This document shows positions 15,808 through 23,906 of a stretch of DNA of 48,129 nt, in pieces (the first letter of the stretch is position 1; every line of letters begins with the position of its first letter). Origin of the DNA: Coprococcus sp. (GTDB lineage Bacteria; Bacillota; Clostridia; Lachnospirales; Lachnospiraceae); the NCBI GenBank assembly GCA_016297325.1, contig JAEDGW010000004.1, positions 1-48,129 of the forward strand. Direction: 5' to 3'. The notes beneath the pieces are model-generated. The model saw nothing but the letters and a program-made list of their open reading frames with translations. It was not told the DNA's origin and did no database searches. A program made the position numbers and the translations under genes.

Positions 15808-16050
15808 ATGCTGAATAAAGAAAAAATAGTGAGAGGACTGGCAGCCGTACTTGGGGCGGCGGTGTCCATAGTGCTGGCGGCATTCGGCATAAATATAGAA
15901 AGCAGACATGATGAGATGCTTTCCGACAGACTAGATGAAGAGTTTGAAGATAAAAAAGACGAAGTTAGAGAAAATGATGATAACGAATCGGAATATAAAG
16001 AATCTGATGATAACGAGTCTGAAGATAGAGAAACTGAAGAGACGTGGTAA
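15808..16050 (+). CDS. Small membrane protein with a long acidic tail (unknown)
   Basis: An 80-residue protein with one membrane segment (about residues 8-27, RGLAAVLGAAVSIVLAAFGI). The other 50 residues are mostly Glu, Asp, Asn and Arg, including two near-repeats of the type ESDDNESED. GGAGGCAGGGCG lies upstream of the ATG. Its stop comes 14 bases before the start of the macro-domain gene, so the two are probably co-translated. No family is recognised. The tail could tether or recruit a basic partner near the membrane, but this is a guess. Confidence 0.6.
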   Translation: MLNKEKIVRGLAAVLGAAVSIVLAAFGINIESRHDEMLSDRLDEEFEDKKDEVRENDDNESEYKESDDNESEDRETEETW

Positions 16051-16064
16051 AAGGGGGGAGATCC

Positions 16065-17177
16065 ATGCCATTTAAGATAGTTCGTAACGATATTACAAGG
16101 ATGAACACAGAAGCCATTGTGAATACGGCAAATGCCAATACCATAGTTGGATCCGGGTGCGACAGTGCGGTGTATAAGGCTGCGGGCTATGATGAGCTCA
16201 TGGCTTACCGCAAAAAGTATATCGGCTCCGTGCGTGAAGGCAGTGTGTTTATCACACCCGGATTCAGGCTGCAGGCGAGATATATAATCCATGCGGTAAG
16301 TCCACTGTTTTTAGGTGGAAAAAGGGGAGAGGAGGAGAAGCTTCGCTGCTGTTACCGGAATAGTCTGAAACTTGCCAGGGACTATGGGATAAGATCAATT
16401 GCATTTCCGTTGATTGCAAGTGGCGGATTTGGATATCCGAGGGAAGATGCGATGAGGATTGCCGTGGATGAGATAAATTCATTTCTTCTTGGAAATGACA
16501 TGGTTATATTTCTTGTTGTATTTGATGCGCAGACTACATATCTGGGTGAAAAGATCTGCAATGATCTGGAAAGATATATAGATCAAAACTATGTTAACAG
16601 GGCAAGTATTGAAGAGTATGAAAATGCCTGCATAGACGGAAGCCGGCCTATACAGCCAACGTCTGGAGTGCTTTTTTCTGCTGCCATGCCTGTCCATAAT
16701 TATGGTTGTGTTCAGGAAAGTGAGGCAGCAAATGTCGCTGAACCTTGCATAGCATATGGCCGCAAATGTGATGAGGATACAGCCGATGATTTTGAATCGA
16801 AGCATGAGAGTAAGCTTGAGGAAAGAATGAGACATATGGCAGATACTTATTCAGAGTATCTTATGTATCTTATCCATGAAAAGAATATGGAAAACTCTGA
16901 AGTGTATAAGCGGGCTATTGTCGATAAGAAGATATTTTCAAAGATTAAGAACAATGTCAATTATCATCCAAATAAGATGACTGCACTCTGTCTGTGCATA
17001 GGGGCAAAATTAAACCTTGATGAATCAAAGGATCTGCTTGCGAGAGCAGGATATGCATTATCTCCATGTGATAAGACAGATATAATATTTTCATATTTCC
17101 TTGAAAACATGATATATGACATGATAGAGCTTGATATCCAGCTTGAGGAGCATGGCTTGCCATGTATTATCTCATGA
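16065..17177 (+). CDS. Macro-domain (ADP-ribose-binding/hydrolysing) protein with C-terminal helical domain
   Basis: The ATG at 16065, after GGGGGGAGA, is preferred over an upstream GTG. The product has 370 residues. Residues 1-140 form a macro domain: IVRNDITRMNTEAIVNTANANTIVGSGCDSAVYKAAG, IHAVSP, and FPLIASGGFGYPREDA carry the ADP-ribose-binding loops. Residues about 145-245 look like a low-conservation linker. Residues about 250-370 form a helical domain (SEVYKRAIVDKKIFSKIKNN, LCLCIGAKLNLDESKDLLARAGYALS) resembling a helix-turn-helix of the lambda-repressor type. Related two-part proteins are common in Lachnospiraceae. The role may be ADP-ribose sensing or removal coupled to nucleic acid or partner binding. 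Confidence 0.85.
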   Translation: MPFKIVRNDITRMNTEAIVNTANANTIVGSGCDSAVYKAAGYDELMAYRKKYIGSVREGSVFITPGFRLQARYIIHAVSPLFLGGKRGEEEKLRCCYRNSLKLARDYGIRSIAFPLIASGGFGYPREDAMRIAVDEINSFLLGNDMVIFLVVFDAQTTYLGEKICNDLERYIDQNYVNRASIEEYENACIDGSRPIQPTSGVLFSAAMPVHNYGCVQESEAANVAEPCIAYGRKCDEDTADDFESKHESKLEERMRHMADTYSEYLMYLIHEKNMENSEVYKRAIVDKKIFSKIKNNVNYHPNKMTALCLCIGAKLNLDESKDLLARAGYALSPCDKTDIIFSYFLENMIYDMIELDIQLEEHGLPCIIS

Positions 17178-17235
17178 TGTTAACAGGTGGCGCAATTACA
17201 TAGTATATTTGGGATGTTTTATATACAGTCTGCAG

Positions 17236-17261
17236 GGTCGCTTTTGAAGCGACCTTTTTTT
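17236..17261 (+). terminator. Intrinsic terminator after the macro-domain gene
   Basis: GGTCGCTT and AAGCGACC form a perfect 8-bp stem with a 3-base loop followed by seven T residues. It separates the macro-domain unit from the vWA gene. Confidence 0.9.
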
Positions 17262-17339
17262 GATTCCTTTTTTGTATAATGAGTTCATCAAAAAGAAACA
17301 CCACATGGTGAATGAAGATATTCAAGGAGGATGATTGTT

Positions 17340-18017
17340 ATGCGTAAAGGATTGACAGAGGTTGTATTTATTTTAGACAGAAGTGGTTCTATGAGCGGAC
17401 TTGAGGCTGATACTATTGGGGGATTCAACTCCATGATTGAGAAACAGAAGCGTGAGGATGGCGAGGCTTATATCTCAGCCGTGCTTTTTGATGATCAGAC
17501 AGAGGTGCTTTATGACAGGATTCCTGTTGACAGGGTGGAACCTATGAATGACAGGCAGTATTATGTGAGAGGATGTACAGCGCTGCTTGATGCTCTTGGA
17601 GGCGCAATCCATCATATTGCGAACGTCCACAAGTATGCAAGACCTGAGGATATCCCAGAAAAGACACTATTCATCATTACCACTGACGGAATGGAGAATT
17701 CCAGCCGTAGATATACATATGGCAGGGTAAAGGAGATGGTGGAGCATGAGAAAGAGAAGTATGGCTGGGAATTTCTGTTCCTCGGAGCGAATATTGATGC
17801 GATAGATGTTGCGGGAAGATTTGGAATCGGTGCTGACAGGGCGATCAATTATGAGTGTGACAGCATAGGAACGGCACTGAATTATCAGGTTCTCTCTGAG
17901 ACGATATCTGCAGTGAGAAGATCGGAAAGCAAGGCTGATATGGACGCTGCAATATTCTGCTGCAGTGCACCGATAAGAGAAGACTACGAGAGACGACATA
18001 AAGGAAGACGGGCGTAA
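17340..18017 (+). CDS. von Willebrand factor A (vWA) domain protein
   Basis: The ATG at 17340 is chosen because the AGGAGG at 17325-17330 is nine bases upstream; the earlier ATG at 17331 abuts it. The 225-residue protein is one vWA domain. The metal-ion (MIDAS) motif is complete: DRSGSMSG (about 13-20), a conserved Thr in GCTALLDAL, and the Asp in TTDGMEN. It is cytosolic, with no signal or membrane segment. This family occurs beside TerD, macro-domain and phosphatase genes in stress and tellurite-type clusters; here the macro-domain gene is the nearest neighbour. It probably scaffolds a metal-dependent complex. The partner is unknown. Confidence 0.85.
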   Translation: MRKGLTEVVFILDRSGSMSGLEADTIGGFNSMIEKQKREDGEAYISAVLFDDQTEVLYDRIPVDRVEPMNDRQYYVRGCTALLDALGGAIHHIANVHKYARPEDIPEKTLFIITTDGMENSSRRYTYGRVKEMVEHEKEKYGWEFLFLGANIDAIDVAGRFGIGADRAINYECDSIGTALNYQVLSETISAVRRSESKADMDAAIFCCSAPIREDYERRHKGRRA

Positions 18018-18184
18018 GCCGCTGTTGATAAAAGGATATATGTGTCTTCGTGATCAGAGTTATATAAATTGTATAATAATGTCGTACTTTTTCTAATGCA
18101 ATAATCTACAAATAATGATATAATTTTACATAAAAGAGCGGTGATGCGCCCATGCTGATCCGACATATTTGTGGAGAAAAATGT

Positions 18185-18619
18185 ATGAGATGGTTTAATG
18201 TGTTCGGGTTTATTCTTATGGCAATTCTGATGGTTCCGAATATGGTGTATTTTACAAAACGCAAGGAAGAAACACCACGTAAATGGAACAATAAGATTGT
18301 AGAGATCATAGAGCAGATTGGTAGAATAGGATGCACTTTTTTCATGATAATAAATATTCCTGGATGGTGGAGCGACTGGGGATCAGGTGAGTTACTTACG
18401 ATTTACCTCATTGTGAATACTGGATTTGTAGTTGTATATTGCATGATATGGACAATGGGATTTAATAGGAACAGTGTACTTGCTGCGCTTGCTCTTTCAG
18501 GTATTCCATCTGCATTATTTTTGTTCAGCGGAATTGCCATCAGATATGTGCCACTTATTGTGGCAGCGCTGCTATTTGCACCGAGCCATATCCTGATCTC
18601 ATATAAGAATGCAGATTGA
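18185..18619 (+). CDS. Integral membrane protein, unknown
   Basis: The start at 18185 (MRWFNVFGFIL) is preferred because GGAGA lies eight bases upstream; an alternative ATG at 18152 would add 11 residues. The 144-residue product has about four hydrophobic segments with a loop rich in Trp after the second (NIPGWWSDWGSG). I do not recognise a family. It lies between the vWA gene and the tandem Cys-rich mini-proteins, and 33 bases separate it from the first of these, so they may share a transcript. Confidence 0.6.
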   Translation: MRWFNVFGFILMAILMVPNMVYFTKRKEETPRKWNNKIVEIIEQIGRIGCTFFMIINIPGWWSDWGSGELLTIYLIVNTGFVVVYCMIWTMGFNRNSVLAALALSGIPSALFLFSGIAIRYVPLIVAALLFAPSHILISYKNAD

Positions 18620-18652
18620 TCTATTTAGTTATGTACGTGGAGGTGTGACATT

Positions 18653-18877
18653 ATGGAGATAAAAAGTATTCTGATAAAAGACACAACCAGGGAAGAGAGG
18701 ATGCGTATAGTCGCAGAGGGTCTCAGCCAGTGTGGCGGTGCCTGTGATTTCTGCAATGGCTGTGACAATCTGGGCGGAGGCTCGATTGATTCATTTTACG
18801 AGCCGTATATAAATGGAGAGAAGGAACTTCGTGAACTTAATGAGGAGTACAGAAGCAACTCCGGAATGGTACATTAG
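18653..18877 (+). CDS. Cys4 mini-protein, first of a tandem pair
   Basis: A 74-residue soluble protein with four cysteines in C-x3-C-x2-C-x2-C spacing (CGGACDFCNGC, starting at residue 27). A shared ending type follows: a Tyr/Asp-rich stretch, Y-x-x-Y/D-I-N/T-G, and a charged tail. The cysteine spacing would suit an iron-sulphur cluster or zinc. GGAGGTG precedes the ATG. It is followed after eight bases by a paralogue with the same cysteine pattern. No family name is known to me. Confidence 0.65.
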   Translation: MEIKSILIKDTTREERMRIVAEGLSQCGGACDFCNGCDNLGGGSIDSFYEPYINGEKELRELNEEYRSNSGMVH

Positions 18878-18885
18878 GTGATGCC

Positions 18886-19080
18886 ATGAGACCACCGGAG
18901 ATAGGAAACTCGACTGAAGAAGAGAGAAGACAGTATATAAAAGACACATTCAGATGCATTGCGGACTGTGATATGTGCGGAATATGTGCAGCTTTCAGGG
19001 GCAAGGACCCGGAGCTGGCGTATGATGACTATATTACAGGAAAACGCGATTATCTGGATGTGTCTGGCGATTACAGATAA
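18886..19080 (+). CDS. Cys4 mini-protein, second of a tandem pair
   Basis: A 64-residue protein with the same C-x3-C-x2-C-x2-C motif (CIADCDMCGIC) as its upstream neighbour. It also shares T-x-E-E-R near the N-terminus, a Y-x-x-Y-I-x-G segment and a similar ending. The two are therefore an old tandem duplication with low sequence identity outside the motif. The gap between the genes is eight bases. Function is unknown; metal binding is the natural reading. Confidence 0.65.
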   Translation: MRPPEIGNSTEEERRQYIKDTFRCIADCDMCGICAAFRGKDPELAYDDYITGKRDYLDVSGDYR

Positions 19081-19090
19081 TAATGTGGGG

Positions 19091-19169
19091 CGGCATATAC
19101 ACGTGATATGTACATACTTTACTTAAGCCAGTAAAGGTGTCACATATCATATGTACATACCGTCTTTTT
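19091..19169 (+). terminator. Large hairpin terminator after the Cys4 genes
   Basis: The arms CGGCATATACACGTGATATG and its near complement at 19143-19162 enclose an inner stem CTTTACT/AGTAAAG. The structure has several mismatches and is followed by TCTTTTTG. Confidence 0.6.
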
Positions 19170-19251
19170 GTTTGGAGATAATGTTATTGTAGTGGTGGGG
19201 CGTGATGTGTGACTTATTTTATATTAAAATTTAAGTAAATTCAGTTAAGAG

Positions 19252-19280
19252 TTGTTGATATCAAAAAAATATGCTAACAT
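19252..19280 (+). promoter_or_regulatory. Possible promoter of the MATE/polymerase operon
   Basis: TTGTTG (19252-19257) and TAACAT (19275-19280) with a 17-base spacer lie 16 bases upstream of the LexA-like box. Other -10-like sequences (TATAGT 19311, TATACT 19322) follow the box, so the exact start point is uncertain. Confidence 0.35.
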
Positions 19281-19295
19281 AAATGTAATGGTTTT

Positions 19296-19309
19296 CGAAT
19301 GTATGTTCG
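19296..19309. promoter_or_regulatory. LexA (SOS) box-like operator
   Basis: CGAATGTATGTTCG matches the Gram-positive LexA/DinR palindrome CGAAC-N4-GTTCG with one mismatch (T for C at position 5). It is flanked by TT and AT, extending the symmetry. It lies 148 bases before an operon that includes a Y-family DNA polymerase, a classic SOS target. Binding is inferred from the match and the context. Confidence 0.6.
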
Positions 19310-19456
19310 ATATAGTATACTTATACTGTGATACATTTGAGACTGCTATTTTTTAGGTTCAGGATAATCAGGCAATGATCCCAATCTGATAGATGCTTTG
19401 TTTAATTACCTTCAGAAATATGAAGGCGAGAGATAATTACAAGAAGGGCAAGTCAT

Positions 19457-20941
19457 ATGAAGAAGATAGATATAAAAGAGAGTAGTATAGAAACAGATAA
19501 TACAAAGACGGCCGATACAAGAGATGATTACAAAAAAGAAGAGAAATCTTACGAAAATGGTGACGATACGCAGGAATATAAGAAGAGCTCCCATGAGATG
19601 GATATGCTGAGTGGTTCCCTGGCACTTAAGATGCTCATATTTGCCATGCCGCTTGCGGCGAGTTCTATATTGCAGCAGTTGTTCAATTCGGCAGATGTTG
19701 CAGTGGCGGGAAGATTTGCAGGCAGTGATGCTCTTGCTGCCGTTGGAAGCAATGCGGCAGTTGTTGCACTGTTTGTTAATGTGTTTGTAGGACTTTCAGT
19801 AGGTGTGAATGTTCTTGTTGCACATTATATAGGACAGAACAGGAAGGATTCCATAAGCAGATGTGTACATACAAGTGTGATGTTTGCTCTTGTGTGCGGA
19901 ATAGTTATGCTGGTGGTTGGAATGTTCGTGGCAAGGCCGATACTTGAGGCGATAGATACACCTGACAGGGTACTTGACCAGGCTGTGCTCTATCTCAGGA
20001 TATATTTTGTCGGCATGCCATTTATCATATTGTACAATTTTGGAGCCGCTGTGCTCAGGGCGATAGGTGATACCAGAAGACCGCTTTACTGTCTGATAGT
20101 GTCGGGCGTGCTGAATGTCGTGCTCAATCTGTTCTTCGTGTGCGTCTGCAAGATGGGCGTAGCCGGAGTGGGAATGGCGACGGTTATATCCAATATAGTC
20201 AGCACAGGCATTGTGGTATACATATTGATGCATGAGGAAGGCCCGCTGAGACTCGATATAAAGAATATACGAATAGATAAGGTGTGTCTGGGCAAGATAC
20301 TCAGGATAGGAGCTCCTTCAGCGATACAGACAGCAGTGTTTTCACTGTCGAATGTGCTCATACAGGGCGGAATAAACAGTTTTGGCCCGGATGCGATAGC
20401 CGGCTCTTCCACAGGGTTGAACTTTGAGTATTTTGCATATTTTGTCATATCTGCTTATGCGCAGGCTGCTGTGACATTTGTCAGTCAGAACTATGGTGCA
20501 GGACAGAATGAAAGGTGCAGAAAGGCACTCAGGATCGCCATGCTGGAGGGCATGGTCATAACTGCAATCTTCAGTGCGGTGATGATGCTTGGAAGCGGAA
20601 CACTTGTGAAGTTTTACACAAAGGATACAGAGGTTATAAAGTATGCACTGATCCGTATGAAGCATGTCATGCTGCTTGAGGCCATGACAGGAACTTATGA
20701 GATGACTGCGGCAGCCCTGAGAGGTCTGGGAAGATCTATGCTTCCGGCAGTTATAACAGTTATCGGTTCTGTAGTTTTCAGGATCATATGGATATATACA
20801 GTGTTTGCGAGATATCATTCTTATGGAATGCTTTTGAACGTATACATAGTTTCATGGATAATAACAGGAACGGCCATGATAACTGCTTATATATTGATAT
20901 CGAGAAAGTTGTTGAGAAAACCGCAGATGGCAGCGGTGTGA
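19457..20941 (+). CDS. MATE-family multidrug/toxin exporter
   Basis: A 494-residue protein with about 12 membrane segments and the MATE core starting at LALKMLIFAMPLAASSILQQLFNSADVAVAGRFAG (from residue 55). MATE proteins export cationic drugs or metabolites using Na+ or H+ gradients. The first 50 residues are an unusual, highly charged cytoplasmic extension (Lys/Glu/Asp/Thr-rich). The ribosome site before 19457 is only moderate, so a later start near residue 49 is possible. The Y-family polymerase gene begins 24 bases downstream, which suggests one transcript under the LexA-like box. That would tie efflux to DNA damage. Confidence 0.85.
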   Translation: MKKIDIKESSIETDNTKTADTRDDYKKEEKSYENGDDTQEYKKSSHEMDMLSGSLALKMLIFAMPLAASSILQQLFNSADVAVAGRFAGSDALAAVGSNAAVVALFVNVFVGLSVGVNVLVAHYIGQNRKDSISRCVHTSVMFALVCGIVMLVVGMFVARPILEAIDTPDRVLDQAVLYLRIYFVGMPFIILYNFGAAVLRAIGDTRRPLYCLIVSGVLNVVLNLFFVCVCKMGVAGVGMATVISNIVSTGIVVYILMHEEGPLRLDIKNIRIDKVCLGKILRIGAPSAIQTAVFSLSNVLIQGGINSFGPDAIAGSSTGLNFEYFAYFVISAYAQAAVTFVSQNYGAGQNERCRKALRIAMLEGMVITAIFSAVMMLGSGTLVKFYTKDTEVIKYALIRMKHVMLLEAMTGTYEMTAAALRGLGRSMLPAVITVIGSVVFRIIWIYTVFARYHSYGMLLNVYIVSWIITGTAMITAYILISRKLLRKPQMAAV

Positions 20942-20965
20942 TGGAGTTTTCAGGAGGCGTGTGAG

Positions 20966-22501
20966 ATGAGCAGGGATAATACAGATCGAACGTATATAGC
21001 GATTGACCTCAAATCTTTTTTTGCCTCGGTCGAGTGTGTGGAGAGAGGTCTTGATCCGCTCACAACAAATCTGGTGGTTGCGGATGCATCGAAAACTGAG
21101 AAGACTATCTGTCTGGCGGTGTCTCCGTCACTTAAACAATATAAAATCCCTGGAAGGGCGAGATTATTTGAGGTAGTACAGAAAGTGAAGAATGTCAATG
21201 CCAGCCGTATAACGTCGGCTCCTGAGGGCAGATTCACAGGAAGCAGCAGTGATTCGGTGGAACTGGCTGCGCACCCGGAACTTGAACTGTCATATATAAC
21301 CGCTCCTCCAAGAATGGCGTATTATATGGAATACAGCACCAGAATATACAATATCTACCTGAAATATGTGGCACCCGAGGATATGCATGTGTATTCCATA
21401 GATGAGGTATTTATGGATGTGACGGATTATCTCGGGATATACAGGATGACTCCTCATGATCTGGCTATGAAGATCATACAGGATGTCCTGAAAAATACGG
21501 GGATCACAGCCACTGCAGGTATAGGAACGAATATGTATCTGTGCAAGATCGCCATGGATATTTTGGCGAAACATATTGAGCCTGATTCGGATGGAGTGCG
21601 CATAGCGAGTCTTGATGAGATGTCATACAGGAGACTTCTGTGGGATCACAGACCTCTCACGGATTTCTGGCGAGTCGGCAGAGGATATGCCAGAAAGCTT
21701 GAGGCATGCGGACTTTACACGATGGGCGATGTAGCCAGATGTTCTATAGGAAAAGAGACGGATTACTATAATGAGGACCTGCTATACAGATTGTTCGGTG
21801 TAAATGCAGAGCTGCTCATAGATCATGCATGGGGATGGGAACCATGTACCATAGCAGAGATAAAGGCATATAAACCGGAGCGCAACAGTATATGTTCAGG
21901 ACAGGTGTTGTCATGTCCGTATGAGTATGACAAGGCAAGACTTATCCTGAAGGAGATGACTGATCTGCTTGTCCTTGATCTTGTCCAAAAGAGAGTTATG
22001 ACGAACCAGATCGTGCTGACTGTGGGATATGACATAGATAACCTAAAGAAGAACAGCAAGGGGAAAATGTATACCGGAGAGATACAGACGGATATGTATG
22101 GACGGAAGATCCCAAAAAGTGCACATGGAACGGCGAATATAAATGAATATACATCATCAACACGACGTATAATGGATGCTGTGCTGGAGCTTTTTGACCG
22201 TATAATTGACAGCAGTTTATATGTGAGGAGAATGTATATAACTGCTGGCAATCTCATCTCTGAGGAAGAAGCCAGAGAGAAGAATTCTGTCAGACAGTTT
22301 GACCTGTTTGAGGATTTCGGCGAGGGAAAGAAGAAGCGTCAGGTGGAGCGCAGAGAGGAAGAACGCGAGCATGAGATGCAGAAGGCCATGCTAAAGATCA
22401 AGAACAAATTTGGCAAGAATGCACTTTTAAAGGGGATGAACCTTGAGGAGGGTGGAACTACTATTGAGAGAAATGGCCAGATAGGCGGACATAAGGCGTG
22501 A
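20966..22501 (+). CDS. Y-family translesion DNA polymerase (UmuC/ImpB/SamB type)
   Basis: A 511-residue protein with the Y-family catalytic residues: the first Asp in AIDLKSFFASVECVER (about 13) and the D-E pair in VYSIDEVFMDVTDYL. A helix-hairpin-helix stretch and a little-finger region follow. It is about 90 residues longer than DinB and matches the UvrX/YqjW-type polymerases of Firmicutes. The C-terminus is Lys/Glu-rich. It bypasses damaged bases at the cost of mutation. A YolD-like gene follows after 34 bases, the usual partner of this polymerase type in Firmicutes. Expression is probably SOS-controlled. Confidence 0.9.
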   Translation: MSRDNTDRTYIAIDLKSFFASVECVERGLDPLTTNLVVADASKTEKTICLAVSPSLKQYKIPGRARLFEVVQKVKNVNASRITSAPEGRFTGSSSDSVELAAHPELELSYITAPPRMAYYMEYSTRIYNIYLKYVAPEDMHVYSIDEVFMDVTDYLGIYRMTPHDLAMKIIQDVLKNTGITATAGIGTNMYLCKIAMDILAKHIEPDSDGVRIASLDEMSYRRLLWDHRPLTDFWRVGRGYARKLEACGLYTMGDVARCSIGKETDYYNEDLLYRLFGVNAELLIDHAWGWEPCTIAEIKAYKPERNSICSGQVLSCPYEYDKARLILKEMTDLLVLDLVQKRVMTNQIVLTVGYDIDNLKKNSKGKMYTGEIQTDMYGRKIPKSAHGTANINEYTSSTRRIMDAVLELFDRIIDSSLYVRRMYITAGNLISEEEAREKNSVRQFDLFEDFGEGKKKRQVERREEEREHEMQKAMLKIKNKFGKNALLKGMNLEEGGTTIERNGQIGGHKA

Positions 22502-22535
22502 ACTGACATGTTTTCGGAGCGGAGGTTTTTGAGTT

Positions 22536-22970
22536 ATGGATAATATATTTGGAATGCAGTCTGGCAGATATGATGACATCATAGGGATGAAACATCATGT
22601 GTCAGAGAGGCATCAGCATATGTCTATGCATGACAGAGCCGCACAGTTCGCACCGTTTGCAGCACTTACAGGACATGGCGCAGCTATAGCGGAGACAGCA
22701 AGGCTTACGGATGACAGACTGGAACTAGATGAGAGCAGAAAGGCGGCGCTTGATCAGATACTTTCAGATATCATGGCAAGTGGCAGACGTGAGAATGTGT
22801 GCATAGAGTATTTTATACCGGATGAGAGAAAATCCGGGGGAAGATACGAGAAGATAGATGGGATCATAAGCAAGGTTGATATCTGCCGTAAGATCATAGT
22901 TATGGAGGATGGCACGGAGATACCTGTAGATGATGTGGTGGATATAGTGAGCGATGTGCACAGCGAGTGA
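22536..22970 (+). CDS. YolD-like protein
   Basis: This 144-residue protein carries the family signature YDDIIGMKHHVSERHQHMSMHDRAAQFAPFAAL in the first 60 residues and a strand-rich second half ending EIPVDDVVDIVSD. YolD-like proteins are encoded beside UvrX/YqjW-type Y-family polymerases and are thought to modulate them. The ribosome site is GGAGG about 12 bases upstream. Length and motifs are normal for the longer Lachnospiraceae form. Confidence 0.85.
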   Translation: MDNIFGMQSGRYDDIIGMKHHVSERHQHMSMHDRAAQFAPFAALTGHGAAIAETARLTDDRLELDESRKAALDQILSDIMASGRRENVCIEYFIPDERKSGGRYEKIDGIISKVDICRKIIVMEDGTEIPVDDVVDIVSDVHSE

Positions 22971-23120
22971 TGTATGACGTGGGAGATGTGTATAGTGAGC
23001 GTTTGATATAGTAAGTACAGCTGAGGCTGATTCAATGAAGGTTTTTATTTGATTGAATTGATATGGTGGAGCCAATGTGTCTGGTTCACGGGTATATCAA
23101 GTATAAGGAGATATGATTTT

Positions 23121-23885
23121 ATGAGTATATCGGGACATCTGGGCAGTGGATTTAATAACAACAGAAAGACTATGGTTATAGCGCACAGAGGAGCAAGCGC
23201 TCTTGCGTACCATGAGAATACACTTGAGGCGTTTCAGATAGCTATAGATCTGCATGCGGATATGGCCGAATTTGATGTGAGGAGAACCAGAGATAATGTA
23301 CTTATCGTATATCATGATCCGGCTATAGATGGCCACAGGATAGGAGACATGACATACAACAGGATAAACGATATAGCATCGAGGTCAGGTTACAGAGTGC
23401 CGACGCTGGAGGAGGTGCTTGATCTGTGCAGAGGAAAGATAAAGCTGGACATAGAGCTCAAGGAGAGCGGATATGAGAGACAGGTCGTAGATATGGTCAA
23501 GCAGAGGTTTGGTTATGGAGAGTTCTCTATAAAATCATTCAAGGACAGAGTCTCATATAATGTGAAGGCCATTGATCCAAGGATACGCACAGGACTGCTC
23601 CTCGGCAGAGAGAATGCTGGGCTTGGAGTAAGGCTGAATGAATATTTTCCTGGAAGGCGTATGAAAAAGTGTGGTGCAGATTTTATATCGCCTCATTATC
23701 TTCTGTGTACAAGGGAATATATAAGAAGGATGCAGAAGAAAAATATTCCGCTTTATGTCTGGACGGTGAATGATAGGAAGGTCATGAAAAAGCTTATCAG
23801 ACAGGGAGTTACAGCCATCATATCAGATCGTCCGGATGTGTTGAATAACGTTATAATTTCTGATATATTGAAAGGTAACAGATAG
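23121..23885 (+). CDS. Glycerophosphodiester phosphodiesterase
   Basis: The ATG at 23121, with AAGGAGA upstream, is the natural start; an earlier in-frame codon at 23049 lacks a site. The 254-residue protein is a GDPD TIM barrel. It has IAHRGASALAYHENTLEAF with the catalytic His, the metal-binding EFDVRRTRDNVLIVYHD, KLDIELKE, and the late YVWTVND and ISDRPD motifs. It hydrolyses glycerophosphodiesters to glycerol-3-phosphate and an alcohol. No signal peptide is visible, so it acts in the cytosol. The usual Pro of the HRG-x5-PENT motif is His here. It lies 150 bases after the YolD gene, so co-transcription is uncertain. Confidence 0.9.
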   Translation: MSISGHLGSGFNNNRKTMVIAHRGASALAYHENTLEAFQIAIDLHADMAEFDVRRTRDNVLIVYHDPAIDGHRIGDMTYNRINDIASRSGYRVPTLEEVLDLCRGKIKLDIELKESGYERQVVDMVKQRFGYGEFSIKSFKDRVSYNVKAIDPRIRTGLLLGRENAGLGVRLNEYFPGRRMKKCGADFISPHYLLCTREYIRRMQKKNIPLYVWTVNDRKVMKKLIRQGVTAIISDRPDVLNNVIISDILKGNR

Positions 23886-23906
23886 ATAAAATGTGGGAGG
23901 AACGAT

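Larger units (their letters stand above)
19081..19456. other. 376-bp intergenic region before the MATE gene
   Basis: It holds a large hairpin with a T-run (19091-19169), a possible promoter (19252-19280), a LexA-like box (19296-19309), and a short open stretch with a coding look just before the MATE start. That stretch (19368-19436, ending TAA) reads SGNDPNLIDALFNYLQKYEGER and has no start codon. It could be the tail of a lost gene. Confidence 0.5.

Noticed and set aside
15735..16292. A 185-codon frame on the minus strand opposite the acidic membrane protein and macro genes
   Set aside because: Its Ser-rich product is the antisense of the Asp/Glu codons of the plus-strand gene; there is no ribosome site and the plus-strand genes have clear families.
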